A DNA stretch of 64,000 nt from assembly GCF_021372645.1 (NCBI RefSeq), contig NZ_JAJFUC010000015.1:1-64000 (forward strand). The letters run 5' to 3'. Shown here in pieces: positions 1 to 7,604 of the stretch. A program made the position numbers and the translations under genes. The notes under the pieces were generated by a model. It saw only the letters and a program-made list of their open reading frames with translations. It did not search any database and was not told where the DNA came from. Source of the stretch: Clostridium sp. (GTDB taxonomy: Bacteria; Bacillota; Clostridia; Clostridiales; Clostridiaceae). Numbering within the stretch: position 1 is the stretch's first letter; every line of letters starts with the position of its first letter.

Positions 1-2196
1 AAGAATATAAACCCCGAAAGATATAAGGAATATATAGAAGGTATTGCATTTGAATATGACATTATTAAAAAGACACATATGGCAGATTATTTTCTTTTGA
101 ATGAAAGGATTATAGATAAAGCAGTAAATGAATATAATGGTATTCTCACTAGAACTGGTAGGGGGTCAGCAGTAAGTTTCTATATCAATAAATTATTAGG
201 TTTTACTGAAATTGATAGATTTGAAGCAGAAGTACCATTATATCCAACCAGATTCATGAGTATTGCAAGAATCTTAGAGTCAAAATCCTTACCTGATATT
301 GATTTCAATTGGGCTAATGTTGATGCACCTATTAAAGCATCAAAAGATATTCTTGGAGAAGATAATGTATATTATATGTATGCTATTGGATTTATGAAAG
401 AATCATCTGCTTTTAGAAATCTATGTAGAGCATATGATTTGCCGATGGAACAATATAATGAAGTTGGTAAAGAACTAGATAAATATAAAAATGATTCACA
501 GTGGAAAGATTTAATTGAAGAATCTAAAATGTTTCAAGGAGTCATAGAAAGTATATCTCCTAGTCCTTGTAGTTTTGTTATGTTAAATAAACCAATATCT
601 AAAGAATTAGGATTAATCAAAGTAGGAGATGAAATTTGTGCATGTATAGATGGTTATACTTCAGATGTTTGGAAATATCTTAAAAATGACTTTCTTACTG
701 TTAGAGTTTGGAAAATTATATCTGATACTTTTAAGTTGTTGAATAAACCAATCCCAACAATTAGAGAATTAAAACCTATGCTTGATAATAAGGTTTGGAA
801 ATTATATAAAAATGGGTTAACTGCAACCCTTAATCAAGTTGATACTGATTTAAGCACAGCATTAATGAAAAGATATTGTGCTAATAGTGTAGCAGAGACT
901 AGTGCTTTTGTAGCAGCTATTCGACCAGGATTTGCAAGTCTTTTGAATACATTTTTAAATAGGCAAAAATATTCAACAGGTGTAGGAGAAATTGATAATA
1001 TATTAGAACCTTCATATCATTTTATGCTTTATCAAGAATCTATTATGGCATTTCTTGTTTGGTGTGGATTAAAAGAAGATCATACTTATGATATTATTAA
1101 AAAGATTGCTAAAAAGAAATTTAAAGAAGAAGAATTAATTGAATTAAAAGAAGAATTGCGTAATGGATTTATTAATAATGTAGGCAATGATGAAAAATTT
1201 GAAGAAGTATGGCAAGTAGTAGAAGATGCTTCACGATACAGTTTTAATGCTAGTCATAGTTTAAGTGTGGCATGGGATAGTATTTATGGAGCATATTTAA
1301 AAGCAAATTATCCACTTGAATATTATACTGTAGTGCTTAATGAATATGAATCGGACTCTGAAAGAACGCGTAAAATACAATCAGAATTACCTTATTTTAA
1401 TATTAAACTTTCAGATATTAAATTTGGTAAATCTACAGATACATATTCATTTGATAGAGAAACAAATACAATATATAAATCTATTACATCAATTAAATTT
1501 CTTAATGCTCAAATTGCACAAGAACTTTATCAACTGGCACAAAAACATACTTACACGAATTATATAGATTTGATTAAAGATATTAAAGAAAAAACTTCTA
1601 CGGATGCAAGACAATGTAAAATACTTACAGGTTTAAATTTCTTTAGTCAATTTGGTAAGAATAAAAAACTATTAGGACTATTAGATTTATATGAATCAAT
1701 TGGTGATGCTAAACAAATTAATAAGGATAAAGCGGATAAATTAGGATTAAATATAGATATTTTATTAAAACATACCCAAAAAATAACTGATAAATTGTAT
1801 AAAGATATAGATATTATTTCGTATATAAAAGAAGTTTCAGAGTTAATAGAAGATAAGCCTTTATCAGTTAAAGAACAAGTAAAATTTGAATACACCTATC
1901 TTGAATATACGACAGTTAAATATGAAAAAGCCGATAAAAGTCTATATATCATTACTGAATATAAAACATACAAAGACAAAAGTAAGCCTTATTTGATTTT
2001 AAGAAATTTAAAAACAGGTAACGATTTAAAAACCAAAGTTAAAAACAGCAAAACTTTTACTGAAAATCCATTTAAATTATATGATGTTTTACAAGTTCTA
2101 AACTTTAAAACACAAAAGAAAATGAAGAATGTCGGTGGTAAATGGGAGAGAACAGACGAAAATGAAGATATACTTGATGAATGGGTGGTGTATTAA
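1..2196 (+). CDS. dnaE: DNA polymerase III alpha subunit (DnaE-like), 5'-truncated by window edge
   Basis: The frame is open from base 1, so the gene begins upstream and only the palm, fingers and C-terminal part are visible (731 codons). Family landmarks are in order. The GRGSA loop is near base 155. The PDIDF motif near base 292-306 carries two catalytic aspartates. KNDFLT near 685-700 is the likely third aspartate. RPG(F) lies near 925, YQESIM near 1030 (family YQEQ) and FNASHS near 1240 (family FNKSHA). The enzyme would be the replicative polymerase of the phage. It is shorter than bacterial DnaE after the fingers, and I recognise no clear OB or tau-binding tail. Its last 68 bases overlap the longest reading of the downstream homing-endonuclease gene. 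An internal ATG at 79 is not a real start, because the homology begins before it. Confidence 0.9.
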   Translation, partial: KNINPERYKEYIEGIAFEYDIIKKTHMADYFLLNERIIDKAVNEYNGILTRTGRGSAVSFYINKLLGFTEIDRFEAEVPLYPTRFMSIARILESKSLPDIDFNWANVDAPIKASKDILGEDNVYYMYAIGFMKESSAFRNLCRAYDLPMEQYNEVGKELDKYKNDSQWKDLIEESKMFQGVIESISPSPCSFVMLNKPISKELGLIKVGDEICACIDGYTSDVWKYLKNDFLTVRVWKIISDTFKLLNKPIPTIRELKPMLDNKVWKLYKNGLTATLNQVDTDLSTALMKRYCANSVAETSAFVAAIRPGFASLLNTFLNRQKYSTGVGEIDNILEPSYHFMLYQESIMAFLVWCGLKEDHTYDIIKKIAKKKFKEEELIELKEELRNGFINNVGNDEKFEEVWQVVEDASRYSFNASHSLSVAWDSIYGAYLKANYPLEYYTVVLNEYESDSERTRKIQSELPYFNIKLSDIKFGKSTDTYSFDRETNTIYKSITSIKFLNAQIAQELYQLAQKHTYTNYIDLIKDIKEKTSTDARQCKILTGLNFFSQFGKNKKLLGLLDLYESIGDAKQINKDKADKLGLNIDILLKHTQKITDKLYKDIDIISYIKEVSELIEDKPLSVKEQVKFEYTYLEYTTVKYEKADKSLYIITEYKTYKDKSKPYLILRNLKTGNDLKTKVKNSKTFTENPFKLYDVLQVLNFKTQKKMKNVGGKWERTDENEDILDEWVVY

Positions 2197-3379
2197 TATA
2201 CATACTTATGAATATGTAAAAAATTTCATAGAAGTAGAAAGTAATAGTGGATGTGAATTGTTAAGTAAAGAATATATTTCATCCATAAAACCACTTGATA
2301 TAAAATGTAAATGTGGAAATATATTTTCAACTGTTTTTAATGAATTTAAAAGTCATAATAAAAGAAGATGTCATGAATGTAATGGTATGACAAAATGGAA
2401 TTATAATTCAGTGAAAGAAAAATTAAATAATTTAGGATATATTTTATTAGATAAAGAATATATAAATGCAGTTTCAAAAATAACTTTAAAAGATTATGAA
2501 GGATATTATTATTTAACAGAATTCAGGATTGTCTTACAATCAAAACAAATACAAAAATTTCATCCATCTAATCCTTATACAATTCAAAACATAAAATTAT
2601 GGTGCAAAATTAACAATAAACCTTTTGAATTATTAAGCGAAGAATATAAAGGAGTTTATGAAAAACTTCAATGGAAATGTTTAAAAGATGGTTGCGAAGA
2701 AATATTTGAGTCTGCTTGGACTGATATTAAAAGAGGTAATGGTTGTGGTTATTGCAAAGGTAGGCAAGTAGGATTATCTAATTGTTTAGCGATCCAAAAT
2801 TCTGAACTTGCAAAAGAGTGGCATCCAACTAAAAATGGTGATTTGACTCCTTATGATATTCATTATGGATGCAAACAAAAAGTTTGGTGGATATGTGGAG
2901 AATGTGATTATGAATGGCCTGCAACTATATCAAATAGAAATAAAATAAACGGTAGCGGTTGCCCTATTTGTTCAAAATCTAAAGGAGAAAAGAGAATTAA
3001 AAAATGGCTGAAAGAAAATAAATATATAAATATAACGCAAGAAGAATATGAAAAATTGAATAATTTTGACAAAACAAAAAATAAATATTATATATTTCAA
3101 AAAGAGTTTAACGGACTTTTGGGATTAGGTAATGGTTTATTATCATATGATTTTTACTTGCCACAATATAATCTATTAATTGAATATCAAGGAGAATTTC
3201 ATGATAATAGGGGAGGTAAAGGTAAAGGATATACAAAACAAAATTTAAAACAACAGCAAGAACATGACAGACGTAAAAAGGAGTATGCTAATAATCATAA
3301 TATAAAATTATTAGAGATATGGTATTGGGATTTTGACAATATTGAAGAAATATTAAAGGAGAAGATAATTATTGGATAA
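2129..3379 (+). CDS. Zinc-ribbon plus Vsr/EDxHD-like homing endonuclease (copy 1)
   Basis: The N-terminal half holds Cys-pair zinc ribbons: a CKCG...CHEC pair, WKCLKDGCEE...CGYC, and a KVWWICGECDYEW...CPIC unit of the type found in treble-clef zinc-ribbon proteins. The C-terminal part (about residues 330-416) reads YDFYLPQYNLLIEYQGEFHD, then HDRRKKEY, then NNHNIKLLEIWYWDF. This is the very-short-patch-repair-like nuclease fold used by EDxHD homing endonucleases such as I-Bth0305I. It would act as a selfish, sequence-specific nuclease inserted between dnaE and the helicase gene. Three paralogues lie in the same window. The start is uncertain: 2129, 2162 and 2177 are all in frame with weak ribosome sites, and 2177 best fits the domain boundary. 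Its 3' end overlaps the helicase start by 8 bases. Confidence 0.75.
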   Translation: MSVVNGREQTKMKIYLMNGWCINIHTYEYVKNFIEVESNSGCELLSKEYISSIKPLDIKCKCGNIFSTVFNEFKSHNKRRCHECNGMTKWNYNSVKEKLNNLGYILLDKEYINAVSKITLKDYEGYYYLTEFRIVLQSKQIQKFHPSNPYTIQNIKLWCKINNKPFELLSEEYKGVYEKLQWKCLKDGCEEIFESAWTDIKRGNGCGYCKGRQVGLSNCLAIQNSELAKEWHPTKNGDLTPYDIHYGCKQKVWWICGECDYEWPATISNRNKINGSGCPICSKSKGEKRIKKWLKENKYINITQEEYEKLNNFDKTKNKYYIFQKEFNGLLGLGNGLLSYDFYLPQYNLLIEYQGEFHDNRGGKGKGYTKQNLKQQQEHDRRKKEYANNHNIKLLEIWYWDFDNIEEILKEKIIIG

Positions 3380-5663
3380 AATAATTAAAGAATTTACTTG
3401 TACTCCTTTTATATGCTCTTATGATACAGATAAATTTAAAATATATGCGGTAGACGTTAATGAAGAAAAATTTCCTGATATCAAAAAGAATAAGTATGAT
3501 AATTATACCATTATGGGCAATACACATAATCTTGCTTTGGGTAATATTCCTTATCACGTTAAGGCAGAAGAACAAAAATCTCAAAACGGATACGGATATC
3601 AATATAAGATTATCCATATCCAACGTGATAGACCAACAAATGAAATTACCACTCAAATGTTTTTATCTGAAATACTAACACCAGATCAAGTTAAAACTAT
3701 CATGGAAAATTATCCAGATATAATTGATAGAGTAATTAATAATAGACTTGATGATATTGATTTAAACAAATTATATAATATTGGTCAATATAGACTTAAT
3801 GTTATTAAACGAAAAATTGAAGAAAATTTTGTCTTTGCTGAATTGATTGAAATGTTCCAGGGTTTAATTGATATGAATACCATCAGAAAATTATATGATA
3901 AGTATCCTTCAACATTGAAAATCAAACAAGAAATACAGAATGAACCTTATAAATGCTTGTGTTCGTTATCTAAAATAGGTTTCAAAACGGCAGATAGTAT
4001 TATTATTGAATTAGACAAAGAATCAAAAAAGCAAAAAGAAAAAGGTAAAAATCCTTCGGTATATTTTGATTTTGATATTAAAACTTCTGTTCAAAGAGCA
4101 ATTGCTTCGGTTGAATATTTATTAGAACAAAATGAAAACGATGGTCATACTAGAATATTAATTACTGAGTTAAGAAAATTATTTGATAAACTTACACCAG
4201 AATGCAAAGATAAGTTTGTTAATGCTATTAAAAATTCAGAAGATTTTTATGTAGATAAAGATAGTAAAACAGTTTCATTTTTAGAAACATATAATACAGA
4301 ATTATACATAGCAGAGAAACTTATTGAAGGATTAAAAGTAGAAAATAAATGGGAAGAAATAGATATTGAAGAATTTAGAAAGATTGATGATAATGAATTA
4401 ACCGATGAGCAATTTGAAGCAGTTAAGATGTTTTATAATAATAACATTTCTATGTTAATAGGAGGAGGAGGCGTAGGAAAATCTTATACAACAAAAGTTA
4501 AAATACTTATAATGAAAACTTTAAAAAAATTATTTGATCTCTTTGCTCCTACAGGTAGAGCCAGTAAAGTATTATCTGGATACACTAAAGAAAACGCTTC
4601 AACAATTCATAGAGGTTTATATTATAATCCTTCTGCTGAAGTACAATGGGGATATAATGAAAATAATAAAATTCCATATGATGTTGTAATAGTAGATGAA
4701 ATGTCTATGACAGATATTTTCTTAATGAAAAGACTAATTGAGGCAATAGATTTTACTAGAACTAAATTACTATTTATTGGAGATGATTTCCAGATACCAT
4801 CAGTGGGAGCAGGAAATGTATTATATGATTTGATTAATAGTGAAGTAATACCAACTACTATTTTAACAAAAGTATTTAGATTTGGTATTGGTGGAATATC
4901 AACTATATCTACTAAGACAAGGTTTGGCGAACAATGGATAGAAGATAGAAATAATATTAATATCTTTGGTGAAGATAAAGGTTATATTTATATGCCGATG
5001 CAACAAAAACAAATTATGCCTACTATAAAAAGTTTGTATACTAAGTTAATGAATAATGGTGTTTCACCTGAAGATATTTTAATTTTATCATCTTATAATA
5101 TCGGTGATTACGGTACTGAAAAAATCAATGAAATGATTCAACAAATAGCAAATAAGAATTATGATTCGGATTTAAAATTTAAATGTGGAAATACTACATA
5201 TTATTTGGATGATATAGTAATTCAAACAAAAAATAATTATAAAGCAATTATTTATAATCCAGAAGATTTTAATCCGTTTGATGATGAAATGGCAATGCAA
5301 ACTTTTATTAGTAATGGTGATATTGGAAAAGTAATTTTAATTGACAGTGAATATATGGTAGTACAATTTGATAATGAAAAAATTATCTATGATAGAGATA
5401 TGGGGCTAAATTTAAAATTAGCATATAGTATTTCTATGCATAAGAGTCAAGGAGGTAGCTGTAAAAATATTATTATGATTACTCCTAAAGCACATACTTT
5501 TATGTTAAATGCGAACTTGATTTATGTTGGTCAAACCAGGGCAGAGCAAAGATGTTATCATTTGGGTGATCCAGATACTATTAATAGAGCATTAAAGAAA
5601 AAAGCAAATTTAAATAGAAAGACTCATCTAAAAGATATGTTAATTAAACTGCACAATAATTAA
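3372..5663 (+). CDS. RecD2/TraA-type SF1B DNA helicase
   Basis: The protein has 763 residues with a TTG start at 3372, which follows AAGGAGAAG and overlaps the previous stop. The N-terminal ~300 residues contain helix-hairpin-helix-like segments (LSKIGFKTADSI) typical of RecD2. The motor begins near residue 345 with LTDEQFEAV. It shows Walker A GGGGVGKSYTT, motif Ia APTGRAS, Walker B VIVDEMSM, motif III GDDFQIPSVGAG, and late motifs SMHKSQGG and VGQTRAEQRC. The role is 5'-3' DNA unwinding during phage replication or recombination. The order dnaE - helicase, interrupted by the endonuclease gene, suggests the two were originally adjacent. Confidence 0.88.
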   Translation: MDKIIKEFTCTPFICSYDTDKFKIYAVDVNEEKFPDIKKNKYDNYTIMGNTHNLALGNIPYHVKAEEQKSQNGYGYQYKIIHIQRDRPTNEITTQMFLSEILTPDQVKTIMENYPDIIDRVINNRLDDIDLNKLYNIGQYRLNVIKRKIEENFVFAELIEMFQGLIDMNTIRKLYDKYPSTLKIKQEIQNEPYKCLCSLSKIGFKTADSIIIELDKESKKQKEKGKNPSVYFDFDIKTSVQRAIASVEYLLEQNENDGHTRILITELRKLFDKLTPECKDKFVNAIKNSEDFYVDKDSKTVSFLETYNTELYIAEKLIEGLKVENKWEEIDIEEFRKIDDNELTDEQFEAVKMFYNNNISMLIGGGGVGKSYTTKVKILIMKTLKKLFDLFAPTGRASKVLSGYTKENASTIHRGLYYNPSAEVQWGYNENNKIPYDVVIVDEMSMTDIFLMKRLIEAIDFTRTKLLFIGDDFQIPSVGAGNVLYDLINSEVIPTTILTKVFRFGIGGISTISTKTRFGEQWIEDRNNINIFGEDKGYIYMPMQQKQIMPTIKSLYTKLMNNGVSPEDILILSSYNIGDYGTEKINEMIQQIANKNYDSDLKFKCGNTTYYLDDIVIQTKNNYKAIIYNPEDFNPFDDEMAMQTFISNGDIGKVILIDSEYMVVQFDNEKIIYDRDMGLNLKLAYSISMHKSQGGSCKNIIMITPKAHTFMLNANLIYVGQTRAEQRCYHLGDPDTINRALKKKANLNRKTHLKDMLIKLHNN

Positions 5664-5684
5664 CAAAACTATAAAATAAATATA

Positions 5685-5713
5685 TTGACAAACAACACAA
5701 AGTAATCTATACT
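5685..5713 (+). promoter_or_regulatory. Sigma-A promoter
   Basis: A perfect -35 TTGACA (5685-5690) is followed by a 17 bp spacer and -10 TATACT (5708-5713). The predicted transcription start near 5720 coincides with the first base of the structured RNA below. It drives that RNA and probably the following small-gene operon. Confidence 0.8.
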
Positions 5714-5719
5714 ATTATT

Positions 5720-5802
5720 AAGGAGCGAGGGGCTGAAAAACAGTGACCACACCCGATAAAAACTGAACCCGTACAGAGGGAGAATGTGGCAGGTTGCTCC
5801 TT
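5720..5802 (+). ncRNA. Structured leader or small RNA, family unknown
   Basis: The transcript predicted from the promoter at 5685 begins with AAGGAGC, which pairs perfectly with GCTCCTT at 5796-5802, closing an ~83 nt domain. Inside, CCACA (5747-5751) pairs with TGTGG (5785-5789), CTG/CAG forms a small hairpin at 5733-5743, and CCC (5768-5770) can pair with GGG (5778-5780). Two ACCCG and two GAGGG segments allow alternative or pseudoknot pairings. No intrinsic terminator follows the closing stem. I compared it mentally with TPP, THF, c-di-GMP, ZTP, preQ1, SRP, 6S, tmRNA and RNase P consensus motifs without a convincing match. It could be a riboswitch-like leader, a stability element or a free small RNA. 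Confidence 0.5.
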
Positions 5803-5864
5803 TAAAAATGTTATTTTTGTGAATAGATGACTTGTTTTGTCACAACTTTGAAAAGAGGTAATTA

Positions 5865-6044
5865 ATGAACGATAAAATTAAAGATTTACTGACTGAAAAC
5901 GGGTTTTATAGGCTTTCTAAAGAGGAAAGACAACAAAAACATAAAGAATTTATTGAAAATGTACCAAAAGTATTAAGTCAAGAAGAAAAGTTAGAATTAA
6001 TAAAAATAATAAATGAAGAAACCCCATTAAAATGGGATTCTTAA
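5865..6044 (+). CDS. Small hypothetical protein (59 aa)
   Basis: ATG at 5865 follows AAGAGG at good spacing. The product is highly charged and helical (MNDKIKDLLTENGF... ending PLKWDS). It is the first open frame after the structured RNA and consensus promoter. No family is recognised. Its last codons overlap the CCCC/GGG stem of the hairpin element that continues to 6064. Confidence 0.55.
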   Translation: MNDKIKDLLTENGFYRLSKEERQQKHKEFIENVPKVLSQEEKLELIKIINEETPLKWDS

Positions 6045-6064
6045 AATCAAAAATCATGATAAAA
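6021..6064. repeat. Dispersed hairpin + CATGATAAAA element, copy 1
   Basis: ACCCC...GGG stem followed by ATTCTTA and, at 6055-6064, CATGATAAAA. The same order (short hairpin, ATTCTTA-like link, CATGATAAAA) recurs at 10.9, 24.4, 26.2 and 27.2 kb, and without the last motif at 56.9 kb. Here it sits 33 bases upstream of the gene at 6097. Confidence 0.5.
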
Positions 6065-6096
6065 TGGATATTTCATTCAAATGATAGGAGGTAGTT

Positions 6097-6444
6097 ATGC
6101 CAGCGAAAATAAGAGAAAGACCAATTCTTAAAGGTGAAGATGCAAAAAGATTTTTAGAAAGAGAAAAGCAAGTGGATGAAAAACATCAACAACTCATAGA
6201 TAAAAAAATACAAGAATTTAATAAGTTATTTAATAAACCAAAACAATATAGAGTTGTACGCATATACAATACTTTGCAGAAAGAAAAAGATTTTAACGTA
6301 GATTATCATTTAAGATATATACATAAAATAGGGACGCAAGTTGAGCATCCTCATCAATCCAAAGTATTTAAAGATTTTATTTGTTTAAAGTTTGAAAATG
6401 ATGAAGCTGATTGGTTTCATAAAGATGATTTAGAATTAACATAA
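6097..6444 (+). CDS. Hypothetical protein (115 aa)
   Basis: ATG follows ATAGGAGGTAGTT. The N-terminal half is a charged helix rich in Lys, Glu and Arg. The C-terminal half has a mixed pattern ending in DEADWFHKDDLELT. No family is recognised. It belongs to the run of closely spaced small genes between the helicase and nucleotide-metabolism genes. Confidence 0.65.
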   Translation: MPAKIRERPILKGEDAKRFLEREKQVDEKHQQLIDKKIQEFNKLFNKPKQYRVVRIYNTLQKEKDFNVDYHLRYIHKIGTQVEHPHQSKVFKDFICLKFENDEADWFHKDDLELT

Positions 6445-6476
6445 ATACGATTCATAAAATAATGGAGGGTGGTTTT

Positions 6477-6632
6477 ATGACATTAGAATTAGTTAAGAAG
6501 CAATGTAGTAATTTTGGTAATCCAAGTGCTATGTTCAAAGATTGTGTTAATTGTTTTCATAATAATGGAGAGCTATGGGTTATGTGTATGAATTATAAAA
6601 ATGGAAAAGTAAAGAAAGGAGGAATCTCGTAG
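6477..6632 (+). CDS. Small Cys-containing protein (51 aa)
   Basis: ATG follows GGAGGGTGGTTTT. It carries a Cys set, CSNFGNPSAMFKDCVNC, plus a later VMCMNY, which could bind a metal. No family is recognised. The stop TAG shares a base with the GTG start of the next gene. Confidence 0.5.
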   Translation: MTLELVKKQCSNFGNPSAMFKDCVNCFHNNGELWVMCMNYKNGKVKKGGIS

Positions 6633-6787
6633 TGAATGTGAATAAGAATGAATTTTTAAAACTATTATCTGAATGTATCAAAGATGGCAGTATTATATTT
6701 ACGGTAAATAATGGTGTAGATTTGCTTAATGTTGTTATTAAAGATGAAAACAATGATGTTATTTTAGTTAAAAACTTTGAACAATAA
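6632..6787 (+). CDS. Small hypothetical protein (51 aa)
   Basis: The GTG start at 6632 has an AAAGGAGG site 10 bases upstream, inside the end of the previous gene, so the two look translationally coupled. The product alternates short strands (SIIFTVNNGVDLLNVVIKDE). No family is recognised. Confidence 0.5.
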   Translation: MNVNKNEFLKLLSECIKDGSIIFTVNNGVDLLNVVIKDENNDVILVKNFEQ

Positions 6788-6846
6788 GTATTAAGTATTT
6801 TTTGAAAGTTAATAAGAATAGTAAAATAAAAATACGATTTAAATGG

Positions 6847-6875
6847 TTGACATTTTGGTAATAAAATTATATAAT
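6847..6875 (+). promoter_or_regulatory. Sigma-A promoter
   Basis: TTGACA (6847-6852), a 17 bp spacer and TATAAT (6870-6875) match both consensus hexamers exactly. It would drive the operon that includes the zinc-ribbon proteins, glutaredoxin, nrdD and nrdG. Confidence 0.85.
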
Positions 6876-6912
6876 AATATAGAAGCAGATAAAAAGGAGG
6901 GATAAAAATTAA

Positions 6913-6942
6913 ATGAAACTAATCTCAATGCCGTACTCATGA
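6913..6942 (+). CDS. Possible 9-residue leader peptide
   Basis: The first ATG downstream of the consensus promoter follows AAAAAGGAGGG and encodes MKLISMPYS before TGA. The next gene has its own ribosome site at 6948. It may be a translated leader or a chance frame. I see no attenuator hairpin beside it. Confidence 0.25.
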   Translation: MKLISMPYS

Positions 6943-6959
6943 CTAAGAAAGGAGTAAAT

Positions 6960-7088
6960 ATGGCTGAATATATAAGATGCCCTAATTTAAATTGTTATAA
7001 AGATATCAATTTAGAAATTGATGTTTATAGAGATGAAAAGGGTAATTTATATTGCATTTATTGCCACACTTTATTAAGTATTAATTAA
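6960..7088 (+). CDS. Small zinc-ribbon protein (42 aa)
   Basis: ATG at 6960 follows AAAGGAG. Two Cys knuckles, CPNLNC and CIYC(H), separated by about 25 residues form a minimal zinc ribbon. It resembles many phage zinc-binding miniproteins; the function is unknown. Confidence 0.6.
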   Translation: MAEYIRCPNLNCYKDINLEIDVYRDEKGNLYCIYCHTLLSIN

Positions 7089-7116
7089 AATAATAAAATA
7101 AATAAGAGGAGAGAAT

Positions 7117-7359
7117 ATGGATAGTCTATTTGAAATACTGGAAGAACATTATAAATCAGATGAAATTATAGAAATGTTAAGAGATTTTGATAGGGATGAC
7201 CTTGAAGAATATGCAATATCTCATAATACATGTATTCGCTGTGGTGGCGATCTTCTTATACATAGATGGTTAGAAGATAAAGGTGAATATTGTGGAGATA
7301 AAACATATAAAGAAATGAAAGTATTTGTTTGTGAAAATTGCCAAGCAGAATTTGTATAG
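7117..7359 (+). CDS. Zinc-ribbon protein (80 aa)
   Basis: The N-terminal ~35 residues are acidic and helical. Residues 39-80 hold CIRCGG and VCENCQ knuckles separated by about 30 residues, a four-Cys zinc ribbon. ATG follows GAGGAGAG. It lies directly upstream of the glutaredoxin and nrdD genes; the role is unknown. Confidence 0.65.
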   Translation: MDSLFEILEEHYKSDEIIEMLRDFDRDDLEEYAISHNTCIRCGGDLLIHRWLEDKGEYCGDKTYKEMKVFVCENCQAEFV

Positions 7360-7388
7360 AATAATAATATAAATAATGGAGGTATTTA

Positions 7389-7604
7389 GTGATATTAATA
7401 ATTGGTACACAAAATTGTTCACGTTGTAATATGACAAAAACAATTTTGGATAAGAAAAATATTGAATATACATATAAACTTAGTAATGATATATCCAAAG
7501 AAGAACTTAATGAGTATATGAAAAAAGCAAGAATTAAAGGATTATTGAATTTCCCATTAATAATAAAAAATGATGAAATAATTGAAGTACAGGAGATAAT
7601 ATAA
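7389..7604 (+). CDS. Glutaredoxin/NrdH-like redox protein
   Basis: A 71-residue thioredoxin-fold miniprotein starting at GTG 7389 after TGGAGG. It begins ILIIGTQNCSRCNMTK, with the CxxC redox pair of glutaredoxins right after strand 1. A cis-Pro-like LLNFPLII follows near residue 56. The stop overlaps the nrdD start by one base, so the pair is translationally coupled. Inferred role: electron donor for ribonucleotide reduction. Confidence 0.75.
   Translation: MILIIGTQNCSRCNMTKTILDKKNIEYTYKLSNDISKEELNEYMKKARIKGLLNFPLIIKNDEIIEVQEII

Noticed and set aside
5720..5802. TPP, THF, c-di-GMP, ZTP or preQ1 riboswitch, or SRP/6S/tmRNA
   Set aside because: Only isolated words such as GGGCUGA matched; no complete consensus core could be laid on the sequence.
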